Of a stretch of DNA of 34,059 bases, positions 1 to 8,803 are shown piece by piece. Origin of the DNA: Candidatus Poribacteria bacterium. Its GTDB lineage: Bacteria > Poribacteria > WGA-4E > WGA-3G. Where the stretch lies: contig VXZK01000055.1 of NCBI GenBank assembly GCA_009845545.1, positions 1-34,059 of the forward strand. The letters run 5' to 3'. Below the pieces are notes generated by a model that did not search any database, was not told where the DNA came from, and saw nothing but the letters and a program-made list of their open reading frames with translations. The translations under genes and the position numbers were made by a program. Numbering within the stretch: position 1 is the stretch's first letter; every line of letters starts with the position of its first letter.

Positions 1-39
1 CCGCACTGTCTATGAAACCGAAGCCCACGTCTTTAGGCG

Positions 40-1173
40 TTGGGTGCTATCACAACCCTTAAAGGACATTCCTCCGTTGTTTCTTCGGTAGGTTTCAGCC
101 CTGATGGAGCGACACTTATTAGTGAGAGCGAGGACGGTACAATCCGTTTGTGGGATACTAATACCGGGCAAAGCGAGGCTATTTTCATAGAACATTTTTC
201 GAGGATTAGATCTATTAAATTTAGCCCTGATGGACGAACACTCATGAGTTGGAAGGGTGTCTCCAGTGATAATTGGGATAACAGTGATAATGACACACTT
301 CATCTTTGGGATGTAGGAACGGGGATTTGCAAAGCAACATTCACAGCACATGGTTACCATATTGACACTGCTGAAATTAGCCCTGATGGTAGCACACTCG
401 TTATTTGGAGCAAGACCGGTGCATTTGAACTTTGGGATGTGGAAACATGTCTCCCGAAAATAACATTCACAGGAAAGGTGAAAAATGTCAAATCTGTTCA
501 CTTGAGTCCTGATAGCCGCACGCTCATTAGCATCAGTAACGACACTATTCATCTTTGGGATGCAGAAACCGGCAAATGCAAAGTAACACTCACAGAGGAT
601 GGAATGGGAACGGGCACGTCCGTTCACTTGAGTCCTGATAGTCGTACACTCATTGGCATCAGTAACGATAAAATCAATCGATATTCTTCAAACGAACGCG
701 GTACTATTCGACTTTGGGATGTAGAAACAGGGAAACGTAAGACAATCCCCACAGAAGAGGGAAAACCGATGGTCAAGCCTATTCTCTTGAGTTCCGATAA
801 CCGTACACTCATTAGTGTCAGCGAAGGTGAAACCGGCAAACATTCCTCACGATATGGTATTATTGGGCTTTCGGATGTGGGGACAGGCACTCTCAAAGCA
901 ACTTTCACAGAAATATCAGCCGTTGATGTTGAGTCTGTTAGTTTGAGTAGCAATAATCGCATGCTTGCTAGTAGGGACAGAGAGGGCACAATACATGTTT
1001 GGGATGTGGAAACTGGCACTTGCAAAGCAACCTTTACAAAATTTACAGATGTGGAAACTGATGAACGCGATCCTATAGGAAATATCACCTACGCTGCACT
1101 CAGTCCAGATGGCAGCATTGTCGCTAGCGGAAATGATGTGGGGACGATTCTTCTATGGGAGATATCCAAATAG
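40..1173 (+). CDS. WD40-repeat beta-propeller protein, probably 5'-truncated
   Basis: The product is about 377 residues made almost entirely of eight WD40-type blades, each with an SPDG-like turn followed by a [LI]WD-[VT]-x-TG strand. Examples are FSPDGATLIS with IRLWDTNTG and LSPDGSIVAS with ILLWEISK. Propellers of this kind are protein-interaction scaffolds and have no catalytic role of their own. Blade 6 has lost the WD signature (it reads LSDVGTG) and blades 5 and 6 carry insertions, so some blades are degenerate. The only start in frame is a TTG at 40, directly after an in-frame TAG at 34-36. I see no ribosome binding site and no signal peptide, and the first blade lacks its preceding strand. 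The gene may be a 3' fragment of a longer WD40 gene. The family is certain; whether it is expressed is not. Confidence 0.75.
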   Translation: MGAITTLKGHSSVVSSVGFSPDGATLISESEDGTIRLWDTNTGQSEAIFIEHFSRIRSIKFSPDGRTLMSWKGVSSDNWDNSDNDTLHLWDVGTGICKATFTAHGYHIDTAEISPDGSTLVIWSKTGAFELWDVETCLPKITFTGKVKNVKSVHLSPDSRTLISISNDTIHLWDAETGKCKVTLTEDGMGTGTSVHLSPDSRTLIGISNDKINRYSSNERGTIRLWDVETGKRKTIPTEEGKPMVKPILLSSDNRTLISVSEGETGKHSSRYGIIGLSDVGTGTLKATFTEISAVDVESVSLSSNNRMLASRDREGTIHVWDVETGTCKATFTKFTDVETDERDPIGNITYAALSPDGSIVASGNDVGTILLWEISK

Positions 1174-1260
1174 TCCTTCACATTCCGGACACAATATTTA
1201 TTGGTGCCTTGGAGAATGTGCCTACGGGATTCATTGTTTTAAAAATAAAATATGCGACAT

Positions 1261-1294
1261 AGGCAGGGTGTTCGCAGGTTGCCCTGCCTTTTTT
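1261..1294 (+). terminator. Rho-independent terminator after the WD40 gene
   Basis: The 8-bp perfect stem AGGCAGGG/CCCTGCCT (1261-1268 with 1282-1289) encloses a 13-nt loop and runs directly into a T tract at 1289-1294. It separates the WD40 gene from gmhA. Confidence 0.85.
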
Positions 1295-1298
1295 CTAA

Positions 1299-1341
1299 TT
1301 GGTCAACGGAAAGAAGTGTCTTATAGAAATTCGCCTATAAG
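1299..1341 (+). promoter_or_regulatory. Possible gmhA promoter with overlapping inverted repeat
   Basis: TTGGTC (1299-1304) and TATAGA (1322-1327) are 17 bp apart and could be weak sigma-70 -35 and -10 boxes. The -10 lies in a perfect 7-bp inverted repeat, CTTATAG (1320-1326) and CTATAAG (1335-1341), which could be an operator. It lies just after the terminator, where a new promoter is expected. The match to consensus is modest. Confidence 0.35.
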
Positions 1342-1358
1342 AAAACAGAGGAAATACA

Positions 1359-1949
1359 GTGAACATTTTGCATAGCATTCGCGATGCGTTGGTAGAGGCA
1401 CAAGACGTACTCGACCGGTTTATCCGAAATCCTGAAAACATCGCAACCATCGCGGAGACAGCAGAGATGATGCGTACCGTGTTTGAACGGCAAGGCAGAA
1501 TCTTCACGTGCGGGAATGGCGGAAGTTTGTGCGATGCCATCCATTTTGCTGAGGAATGCACCGGAAAGTTTCGGGACGATCGGAGACCGCTGCCAGCAAT
1601 CGCGCTTGGCGATGCTGGACATATTACTTGCACAGCAAACGATTTCGGCTTCACAGAAGTCTTCGCGCGGCCGCTATCGGCACTCGGACATCCGGGGGAT
1701 CTGCTCGTAGCACTCTCGACCAGCGGAAACTCCGAAAATGTTGTGCGTGCGGCAGCGATGGCGAAATCGCGTGGGATGCAAGTATTTGGGCTGCTCGGTG
1801 GTGATGGCGGAAATCTTAAGCACCACTGTGATATCTGCCTGATTGCCCCCGGTAACACGGCGGACCGCATACAAGAAATCCATATTAAAGTCTTGCACAT
1901 CCTGATTGAACACGTCGAGCGATTGATGTTTCCAGAGAATTATGGATAG
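1359..1949 (+). CDS. gmhA: Phosphoheptose isomerase GmhA (SIS domain)
   Basis: This cytoplasmic enzyme converts sedoheptulose 7-phosphate to D-glycero-D-manno-heptose 7-phosphate, the first step towards the heptose of the LPS inner core. The 196-residue product is close to the usual 190-200. It is one SIS domain with the phosphosugar loop CGNGGS at residues 51-56 and the second loop STSGNS at 120-125. Residues matching the metal and active-site positions of characterised GmhA are present: H62 and E66 in the IHFAEE stretch, and Q172 and H180 in the RIQEIHIKVLH stretch. The start is GTG, with GAGG about 8 bases upstream. No other heptose-pathway genes lie nearby. The conserved tail motif argues against the related SIS protein DiaA. 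Confidence 0.92.
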   Translation: MNILHSIRDALVEAQDVLDRFIRNPENIATIAETAEMMRTVFERQGRIFTCGNGGSLCDAIHFAEECTGKFRDDRRPLPAIALGDAGHITCTANDFGFTEVFARPLSALGHPGDLLVALSTSGNSENVVRAAAMAKSRGMQVFGLLGGDGGNLKHHCDICLIAPGNTADRIQEIHIKVLHILIEHVERLMFPENYG

Positions 1950-2038
1950 CCACCTTTTACTGTGTTTGAAAATTAACAGTGGATTTTCAGACAACGATGT
2001 GATAGGATAAATTGCTGAGGACTTTTTAGGAGACGACA

Positions 2039-3658
2039 ATGAGAAGTTTTGGAACCGAGGGGCGCGTCCGTCCTGAGCATCACTATATTGTTCCACGCAC
2101 CGAGGAGATTACCGATTTCATCCGCCGCGTCAAAAATGGCAAATACATCGTCCTCTTCGCGCCGCGCCAGACAGGGAAGACCACCTTCTTCCGATTGGCA
2201 CTCGAAGCACTTGTCGCGAAAGACCCGACCTATTTTCCGATTCAATTGGATTTCCAAACGATGCGCAACGCCGCACCTGTCACTTTTTATCAACAGCTCT
2301 ATTACCAGATTAACAGGCAAATTGAGAGCGTGTTCCAAAAACGAGGTGAAGTGTTGTCTGATACGTTAGCCCAATTTTTGGAGAACACACAGTTAACCGA
2401 TCATTTTTCCATGATGGTGTTTTTCCGGCGGCTTGTGGATATGTTAAACAGAGATTTTCAGAATCAGGGACTTGCTGCCACGAAGGTTGTACTCCTCATT
2501 GACGAGTTTGACGGTATCCCGCAAACCGTCGTGAGCGATTTTCTGTATTCACTCCGCCAGATTTACCTCTCTGATCAGTTACACTGTCCGCACAGCGTAG
2601 GCATCGTAGGGGTGAAGAGCATTGCGCAGCTTAATTACGACAGGTCTGTCTCGCCGTTTAATATCCAAGATGAATTTCACTTACCGAACTTTACACTTGA
2701 ACAAGTACAGGAGTTACTTTCGCAGTACACCGATGAAGTGGGGCAAGCCTTCGAGCCCGAGGTTGTTGCATCTATTCATAAGGAGACTGCCGGGCAACCT
2801 GTCCTCGTCAACCGCCTCGCGCAGATTCTGACGACGGAGTTGGGAATTCCGAAAACCGATCCGATTACGATGCCACACTTTTTAAAGGCACATATCCAAC
2901 TTGTGCGCGGGCGGAACGTCAACATTCAACATCTCACAACCAATATCCGCAGGGATAGGCGGTTTGAAAGGCTTCTGATGAATATCATGTCCTATGAGGA
3001 GGGGCTGGATTTCAATCTGCGTGATGAGCATATCGATGAACTCGCTACGTACGGTGTCATCACGGAAGACGCAGATGGCATGTGTCAAATTGCGAATCCG
3101 ATTTATCTCTATTGCATCATGCGGACGTTCAAGCCGACGATGAACGGACTTGAACTGGAATACCACCACGAAGACAATATAGACGGCTTTCAAGCTTACT
3201 TGACTGCCACGGGACAGATAGACATGGAACGGCTACTGGATAACTTCCGCGACTTTATCGCACGCGCTGGCTTCAAAATCCTACAGGTGCCGGATACGCC
3301 GCAAGAATCCGTGGGACGACATCTCCTCCTTACCTATCTCGACCTCTTCGCTCGGAGCGTGGGTGGGACTTTGTCCTTTGAGACCGAAACAGGGCGTGGC
3401 AGGATGGATCTCCTCATCACGCACAAGACAGAAAAGTATATTGTCGAAACAAAGATTTGGCGGGGCGATATCCGCTATCAGATGGGTAAAAAGCAGCTCG
3501 CCGCTTACCTCAAATTGGAGGGTGAAACACAGGGCTACTACGTCGTTTTTGATCATCGGAGAAATCCAGAACCGAGAGTAGAAACTGAAGAATTAGATGG
3601 CGTAACAATTCGGAGTTACGTGATTCCTGTCATGCAAGAACAACCCTCATCACAATAA
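2039..3658 (+). CDS. AAA ATPase fused to a PD-(D/E)XK nuclease-like domain
   Basis: The 539-residue protein begins with a P-loop ATPase domain of the AAA_14/AAA-ATPase_like type. Walker A is APRQTGKTT at residues 41-49 and Walker B is VVLLIDEFD at about 150-158. A helical middle region of about 220-380 follows, probably winged-helix-like. The C-terminus resembles a PD-(D/E)XK fold, with D457 in GRMDLLI, E470-x-K472 in IVETKIW and Q486 in a following helix. Members of this family are widespread and mostly uncharacterised; a role in defence or mobile DNA is often suspected. The ATG at 2039 follows a good AGGAG at about 2030. It stands alone, about 90 bases after gmhA. No membrane segment is seen. 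The domain calls are firm; the biological role is not known. Confidence 0.8.
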   Translation: MRSFGTEGRVRPEHHYIVPRTEEITDFIRRVKNGKYIVLFAPRQTGKTTFFRLALEALVAKDPTYFPIQLDFQTMRNAAPVTFYQQLYYQINRQIESVFQKRGEVLSDTLAQFLENTQLTDHFSMMVFFRRLVDMLNRDFQNQGLAATKVVLLIDEFDGIPQTVVSDFLYSLRQIYLSDQLHCPHSVGIVGVKSIAQLNYDRSVSPFNIQDEFHLPNFTLEQVQELLSQYTDEVGQAFEPEVVASIHKETAGQPVLVNRLAQILTTELGIPKTDPITMPHFLKAHIQLVRGRNVNIQHLTTNIRRDRRFERLLMNIMSYEEGLDFNLRDEHIDELATYGVITEDADGMCQIANPIYLYCIMRTFKPTMNGLELEYHHEDNIDGFQAYLTATGQIDMERLLDNFRDFIARAGFKILQVPDTPQESVGRHLLLTYLDLFARSVGGTLSFETETGRGRMDLLITHKTEKYIVETKIWRGDIRYQMGKKQLAAYLKLEGETQGYYVVFDHRRNPEPRVETEELDGVTIRSYVIPVMQEQPSSQ

Positions 3659-3733
3659 AAGCCTGAATCGAGTCATCTTCACTTGCTAAGAACAAAGCAA
3701 TCTGTAATTGTGGTTACCCAAGGAGGACAACTT

Positions 3734-4015
3734 ATGGAGACATCTGCAAAAAATAAGGCGTATTGGCGAAAGAACCTGCAATACCTCGCTATTTTATTAG
3801 CGATTTGGTTTATCACCTCGTATCTCTGCTCAATTGTGTTCGTGGAACAACTCGACAAGATTCAATTCTGGGGATACCGACTCGGTTTCTATTTCGCGCA
3901 ACAGGCATCCATCTGGATTTTTGTTGAGCTTATCTTTGTCTATGCCTGGTTGATGAACCGTTTAGAAAAAAAATATGCGCAACAAGAAGATACGGAGGAG
4001 ACAGAACAATCATGA
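3734..4015 (+). CDS. Sodium:solute symporter small subunit (DUF4212-like)
   Basis: This 93-residue inner-membrane protein has two hydrophobic helices, at about 16-38 (LAILLAIWFITSYLCSIVFV) and about 55-72 (ASIWIFVELIFVYAWLM), and an acidic, charged tail. It matches the small subunit that accompanies VC_2705-type symporters. I chose the ATG at 3734 rather than an upstream in-frame TTG at 3683 because AGGAGG lies at 3721-3726, at ideal spacing. Its stop codon overlaps the ATG of the next gene (ATGA at 4012-4015), so the two subunits are translationally coupled and probably made in a fixed ratio. The family's small subunit is thought to be needed for the large subunit to work. Confidence 0.85.
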   Translation: METSAKNKAYWRKNLQYLAILLAIWFITSYLCSIVFVEQLDKIQFWGYRLGFYFAQQASIWIFVELIFVYAWLMNRLEKKYAQQEDTEETEQS

Positions 4016-5709
4016 ACGTACAAGCATGGACATTTGTGATGGTGGCACTCTCCTTCGCATTATATATAGGTGTTGCGTTCTGGTCGAAAGCACGTTCTAC
4101 AGGGGATTTCTATGTTGCAGGAAGCAACGTGCATCCGGTTGTCAACGGCATGGCAACAGCAGCGGATTGGATGAGTGCCGCCTCTTTCATCTCAATGGCA
4201 GGACTGATCTCGTTTATGGGGCGCGACGGCTCCGTTTATCTACTCGGATGGACAGGCGGCTATGTGCTGCTGGCGTTGTTATTGGCACCCTATCTCCGCA
4301 AATTCGGTAAGTATACTGTTCCCGATTTCGTAGGCGATCGGTATTACTCACAATTGGCTCGGATTGTAGCTGTGGTCTGCGCGATTTTTGTGTCGTTTAC
4401 TTACGTAGCCGGACAGATGCGCGGTGTCGGTATTGTGTTTTCCCGGTTTCTGAGTGTGAATGTTGAAACCGGTGTATTCATCGGTATGGGAATTGTGTTC
4501 TTTTATGCCGTCCTGGGTGGTATGAAAGGCATTACCTACACACAGGTTGCGCAATACTGTGTACTGATTTTTGCGTTTCTCGTGCCTGCTATTTTCATTT
4601 CTATCCTGATTACAGGCAACGCTATCCCTCAACTTGGGTTGATGGGAAAAGTGGCGGATGGCTCCGGGCTATATCTGCTGGATCGACTGAACGGCTTGAG
4701 CGAGGAACTCGGATTTAACTTATATACGGACGGAACTAAAAGCACTATTGATGTCTTTTTCATCACAGCAGCATTGATGTTAGGAACAGCGGGACTTCCG
4801 CACGTGATTATCCGATTCTATACCGTCCGAAAAGTTTCCGAGGCACGGATTTCAGCCGGATGGGCATTGCTTTTCATCGCTATTCTTTATACCACTGCAC
4901 CGGCAGTCGCTGTGTTTGCCCGAACGAATCTCCTCAAAACTGTCAGGTATGAACAGAATGGTGAACTAACAGATGTCAGATATGACGACGTGCCAGAGTG
5001 GTTTAAGAATTGGCAGGCAACAGGTCTGATTGAGTTCGACGATTGGAATAGTGATGGGAGAATACAGTACCGAGGCCCGAAATCCAGTATACAGAATGAA
5101 CTCGAAATCGATCCGGACATCATGGTATTGGCGAATCCTGAGATTGCGAAACTCCCGAATTGGGTTGTTGGGTTAGTCGCAGCTGGCGGATTGGCTGCCG
5201 CATTGTCAACAGCTGCCGGTTTACTATTAGTGATTTCCACGGCAGTCGCGCACGATTTACTCAAGGGTAGCATTGCACCCGGATTGTCAGAAAAACAGGA
5301 GCTAACCGCTGCGCGCATCGCAGCGGGTGTCGCTGTCTGTATCGCTGGGTATTTTGGTATTCATCCACCCGGGTTTGTAGGGCAAGTTGTCGCATTCGCC
5401 TTCGGGCTCGCGGCGAGTTCGTTTTTCCCCGCAATCGTCATGGGAATCTTCTCTAAACGGATGAACAAAGCCGGCGCAGTCAGCGGTATGATTGTCGGTA
5501 TCACTTTTACTGCCGCATATATTATCTATTTTAAATTTATTAACCCGGATCTCAACACATCAGAACACTGGTTATGGGGTATTTCGCCTGAAGGGATCGG
5601 AACTGTCGGCATGGCGCTAAATTTCATTGTTTCTATTAGTGTCGCAGCTTTGACACCCCCACCACCTGATGAGGTACAGGCACTTGTTGAGGATATTCGG
5701 GTTCCGTAG
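4012..5709 (+). CDS. Sodium:solute symporter large subunit (VC_2705 type)
   Basis: The 565-residue, polytopic inner-membrane protein belongs to the SSS/ActP family, which couples Na+ entry to uptake of small organic acids. It has about 13 hydrophobic segments. The core motif AAALSTAAGLLLVISTAVAH at about residues 395-414 contains the Ser/Thr residues that form the Na2 site in this fold. The hydrophilic insert at about 304-383 is a hallmark of the two-subunit VC_2705 subgroup and is absent from short SSS proteins. The gene overlaps its small-subunit partner by four bases. Substrate cannot be read from sequence; acetate or another monocarboxylate is the analogy-based guess. No acyl-CoA synthetase gene, the usual neighbour of such systems, is present here. 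Confidence 0.88.
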   Translation: MNVQAWTFVMVALSFALYIGVAFWSKARSTGDFYVAGSNVHPVVNGMATAADWMSAASFISMAGLISFMGRDGSVYLLGWTGGYVLLALLLAPYLRKFGKYTVPDFVGDRYYSQLARIVAVVCAIFVSFTYVAGQMRGVGIVFSRFLSVNVETGVFIGMGIVFFYAVLGGMKGITYTQVAQYCVLIFAFLVPAIFISILITGNAIPQLGLMGKVADGSGLYLLDRLNGLSEELGFNLYTDGTKSTIDVFFITAALMLGTAGLPHVIIRFYTVRKVSEARISAGWALLFIAILYTTAPAVAVFARTNLLKTVRYEQNGELTDVRYDDVPEWFKNWQATGLIEFDDWNSDGRIQYRGPKSSIQNELEIDPDIMVLANPEIAKLPNWVVGLVAAGGLAAALSTAAGLLLVISTAVAHDLLKGSIAPGLSEKQELTAARIAAGVAVCIAGYFGIHPPGFVGQVVAFAFGLAASSFFPAIVMGIFSKRMNKAGAVSGMIVGITFTAAYIIYFKFINPDLNTSEHWLWGISPEGIGTVGMALNFIVSISVAALTPPPPDEVQALVEDIRVP

Positions 5710-5754
5710 CTAAATACATTAAACATGTTTTAGAAACGCATATTGAGGTGTCTC

Positions 5755-7407
5755 ATGAGACGAAAATTGGAAGTAACTATTTTTATTTTTTTCCTCACGG
5801 GTATTATTTTTTCCGCAAATGCAGCGCAGGTTGCGGATTTCATGCCGAAGGAGAGTGTCTTCTATCTGCAGCTTCAAGATATTGATGAAGTCTACGGCGA
5901 AATTGAGGTCTCGGAAAATTGGGAGCAGGCACTTGCGCTATTACCAGAGGCTATCGCCGATTGGCAGGAGATACAACAAGGAGTCTTGATGGCACAAGGC
6001 ATCCTGAGTACAAACCTGATGGGTGTAATTGAGACTGTGGGGTACCGAACCGCTTTGGCGATGTGGTTAGATGAAACCGCCACTCAGCAGATCGGACTTG
6101 TGATCCATTCGGGTGGTAACCTTGGTGAGCTCCAACGCTTGACCAAGATTGTTGAGGGGTTGGTGGGCATGTCTGGTGGCGGCACCTTACGCTTGGATGC
6201 CGGTGTGTACCGGCGAGTTCAGTATAACGCCATGGAAATACCACAGAATATTGTTAAATACGGGTTTGTAGATGAGTGTCTCGTGATTGGCGCAGGTGAA
6301 GAGGCTTTTGAAACATTGATGGATACCTATCGGAAAGACGCACCATCTATCCGAGAGAACCCAGAATTTACGAAGACTTCAAAGAAATTGGGTTCAGGTG
6401 TCGCCAGTGTGTTCGCTGATATCCCGTCCATATTGCCGATGATAGGTGATCTTGATGAGGTAAACCGGCAGCGTTTCGCTATTTTTCAGTCGTTCTTTGC
6501 ACGACTCAATTTGCTTGAAACCGAGCCATTCTTTCAAGCAGCTGTCCAATTTAATCCGGATCTTCCAGAAAATGAAATCGGTCTGTTTTTGAAAAAAGGC
6601 GTGGCACTCAAAACGCCGAAGGCATTATCTGCTCAGGACGATCTGTTTGTTGCTATAGCACCCAACATTTTGGAAAGTGTATGGGAACTGGTTCGCACCG
6701 AGATGGAGAGGAACGCAACGGGTGAAATGTACGCGGCAATCTCTTTTTTCGAGGGACTGCTGAACCTTAATCTCGAAGAGGATGTCATGACCGGATTAAC
6801 AGGTGAACTCGCTTTGTCAGTCCCTGATTTCACAAGGTTTGATCCTGAAGCCGTAAATAACATTAATCTTGAATTTGATGGCACATTTCAACTTGACGCA
6901 GCGGATGTGGAGACAGATGGTGCTATCATTTTTAGCCCAAGTCATCAGATGAAATGGAACCAAATCGGTAATAGCCTGTCTAACCTCCAAAATGCTTCTA
7001 TGTCTCAAATCGATTATAACGGAACTACGGTATCAGGGTTTGCCTCAAGTATCTATTATAGCAAGTTAAATGATCTGTTCCTTCTGGGATTCTCGGAAGA
7101 GCAGGTGTGTATGCTTGTTGATGAGATTAAGAAGAACAAGAAGTTGTCTTATTTAAAACAGGTGCCAAAGACCCCTGTCGCGTTTGCACAACTGAATTTA
7201 GCGCGAGTTTTAGAGGCTGCTGGGGACGGGGTACCACTACCTCCTGACAAGGTGTTTGTCAGTGCTGAAGAAATCGCACCATTGCTCGCGTGGATTTCAG
7301 TAGACGCTAATGAAGTCTTGTTTGAGATAGTACTATCAACGGAAGAGATACCGCTTGAGGTACTTGCGAAATTCGTTCCATTCTATGTTTCGACTATAGA
7401 AAATTAG
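5755..7407 (+). CDS. Exported DUF3352-like protein of unknown function
   Basis: The protein is about 550 residues with a typical Sec signal peptide: MRRK, a hydrophobic stretch to about residue 19, then an Ala-Asn-Ala-Ala cleavage region. It is therefore expected in the periplasm or outer membrane. The mature start (DFMPKESVFYLQLQD) and repeated alternating hydrophobic strands resemble DUF3352 proteins, for which no biochemical role is established. No catalytic motif or further transmembrane segment is visible. I preferred the ATG at 5755 to an upstream in-frame TTG at 5743 because GAGG at 5745-5748 is correctly spaced for it. The gene lies 45 bases after the symporter gene and 38 before the HEAT-repeat gene, so co-transcription is likely. 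Confidence 0.65.
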   Translation: MRRKLEVTIFIFFLTGIIFSANAAQVADFMPKESVFYLQLQDIDEVYGEIEVSENWEQALALLPEAIADWQEIQQGVLMAQGILSTNLMGVIETVGYRTALAMWLDETATQQIGLVIHSGGNLGELQRLTKIVEGLVGMSGGGTLRLDAGVYRRVQYNAMEIPQNIVKYGFVDECLVIGAGEEAFETLMDTYRKDAPSIRENPEFTKTSKKLGSGVASVFADIPSILPMIGDLDEVNRQRFAIFQSFFARLNLLETEPFFQAAVQFNPDLPENEIGLFLKKGVALKTPKALSAQDDLFVAIAPNILESVWELVRTEMERNATGEMYAAISFFEGLLNLNLEEDVMTGLTGELALSVPDFTRFDPEAVNNINLEFDGTFQLDAADVETDGAIIFSPSHQMKWNQIGNSLSNLQNASMSQIDYNGTTVSGFASSIYYSKLNDLFLLGFSEEQVCMLVDEIKKNKKLSYLKQVPKTPVAFAQLNLARVLEAAGDGVPLPPDKVFVSAEEIAPLLAWISVDANEVLFEIVLSTEEIPLEVLAKFVPFYVSTIEN

Positions 7408-7445
7408 TAGATTTTGTCTTATTGTGACGTATCAAGGAGACAATC

Positions 7446-8624
7446 ATGATTCAGGAACAACTTATTCGGAGAATGAATACTAAGCGTTGGTTTTGGGTTA
7501 TAACAATTGTTTTGGGGCTATTGCTCGGTTTTGGGGTTAACCAGAAAATGCAGCTTCGCGAGGCGACCGCGGAATCACAAGAGGAAGTCCTCCCGCAACT
7601 CACCGCGGAGCTGGAGGCACTCAAAGCAGAGCATAAAGCACAGCAAGCGAAGTGGCAATCCCAACTACTCGCACAAATCGTACCAACTTTAACAGACGAA
7701 TCTAACGCTGTCAGACGGCAATTTGTGGAATTCCTTGAGGAAATCGGAAATCCCGGGACCGCTGCACTCGTTGGAATGCTCCGGGATCCGTCTAAAAGTG
7801 TCCGCAGAAAAGCCGCTGAAGCGTTGGGTGAAATCGGTGAAGATGAGCGGAAAGCAGGACGGAACTACGATGCCGCTGCAATCGGTTTAGCAATGGCACT
7901 CAAAGACGATTCTGATGATGTTTTCCGTGAGGCAATTGCCGAATTAGGTGACGTTCGTCCGACATCTGCGGAATCGCTCGCTGTCGTCGTGCCAGCACTC
8001 ATCGCTGTACAAACGAAAGGGGCATCGAATGCACGCGACGATGTCCTTGATGTTTTAGGACAAATCGGCGAAGATCTCGCAGAAAATGGACAGCCCACCG
8101 ACACTATTCAAGACGCTTTAATTGCGGGGCTAAATGATGATTCGACAAAAGTCCGAAACAATGCAATAGCTGAGTTGTCTGATATACAAGCGGCTTCAAC
8201 GAAAACGTTTGCCGCGTTGATACGGGCGTTGTCAGACGATGTGAAGTCCGTAAGGGCACGTGCTGAAGATGTGTTAATTAAACTTGGGAGAAGCCATGCT
8301 GTGGACATCACGCCTATGTTAGCCGGTGCACTGACGAACAATCAATCAGCCACTACGCGTGGACATATTGTTGATGTACTCGGGGAGATCGGTGAAGTAC
8401 TCGTGAAAAGTGGTGAATCCGATGAGATAGTTGTCAAACCGCTCCTCGTAGCGTTGCAGGATTCCGCCGCTGATGTCCGACGCAATGCCGCTGACGAATT
8501 AGGTGAGATGCGCGCCAAATCACCCGACGCCGTAACCGCATTGACAGGTGCACTTGAGGACAGTTCTAAAAACGTTCGCAGTGCAGCGCAAAAGGCGATT
8601 CGACGGATTAAAGCAGCGAAATAG
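7446..8624 (+). CDS. Membrane-anchored HEAT-repeat protein
   Basis: The 392-residue protein has one N-terminal transmembrane helix (about 14-34, WFWVITIVLGLLLGFGV), then a charged coiled-coil-like stretch at about 38-75. After that come about eight HEAT-type helical repeats with the pattern D-S-x-x-VR-x-x-A-x-x-x-LG-[ED]-I, such as DPSKSVRRKAAEALGEIG. HEAT solenoids bind other proteins; no enzyme signature is present. A single uncleaved helix near a short basic N-terminus suggests a signal anchor with the repeats in the periplasm, which is an inference. The ATG follows AAGGAG at about 7434-7439. It is the last gene before the secretion operon, in the same direction but separated from it by 399 bases. 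Confidence 0.8.
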   Translation: MIQEQLIRRMNTKRWFWVITIVLGLLLGFGVNQKMQLREATAESQEEVLPQLTAELEALKAEHKAQQAKWQSQLLAQIVPTLTDESNAVRRQFVEFLEEIGNPGTAALVGMLRDPSKSVRRKAAEALGEIGEDERKAGRNYDAAAIGLAMALKDDSDDVFREAIAELGDVRPTSAESLAVVVPALIAVQTKGASNARDDVLDVLGQIGEDLAENGQPTDTIQDALIAGLNDDSTKVRNNAIAELSDIQAASTKTFAALIRALSDDVKSVRARAEDVLIKLGRSHAVDITPMLAGALTNNQSATTRGHIVDVLGEIGEVLVKSGESDEIVVKPLLVALQDSAADVRRNAADELGEMRAKSPDAVTALTGALEDSSKNVRSAAQKAIRRIKAAK

Positions 8625-8678
8625 TGTTTCGCCTAAAATGTTCTTATTTAAATCGGTAATTCTGATTTCCCTCAGCCC

Positions 8679-8708
8679 GGTAGGTGCGGTTTCTAACCGC
8701 ACCTAACC
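8679..8708. repeat. Dispersed GC-rich palindrome, copy 1
   Basis: A perfect 11-bp inverted repeat TAGGTGCGGTT/AACCGCACCTA (8681-8691 with 8695-8705) surrounds the 3-base loop TCT and is preceded by CCCGG. Related copies occur at 27659, 28231 and 33220. It may also serve as a weak transcription-stop hairpin after the HEAT gene, although no T tract follows. Confidence 0.85.
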
Positions 8709-8761
8709 TCGCCACCCGCGCATCAGTGTACACCCCAATTTGCCTAAATCCCAATATTGAT

Positions 8762-8780
8762 GAAAATGAGAATCAATTTT
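8762..8780. promoter_or_regulatory. Fur-box-like site
   Basis: The 19-mer GAAAATGAGAATCAATTTT matches the classical Fur consensus GATAATGATAATCATTATC at 14 of 19 positions, including the AATGA-x-AATCA core. It lies about 245 bases before gspE, which is far for direct control unless the operon's promoter is nearby. The match is seen; binding is inferred. Confidence 0.35.
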
Positions 8781-8786
8781 TCTACG

Positions 8787-8803
8787 TATTTGTCGAACAA
8801 ATA
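8787..8803. promoter_or_regulatory. Palindrome, candidate operator
   Basis: TATTTGT-CGA-ACAAATA is a perfect 7-bp-arm palindrome placed seven bases after the Fur-like site. The regulator is unknown. Confidence 0.35.

Noticed and set aside
10..627. 205-codon minus-strand open frame over the WD40 gene
   Set aside because: Its apparent repeats are the reverse translation of the WD40 blades; no independent support.
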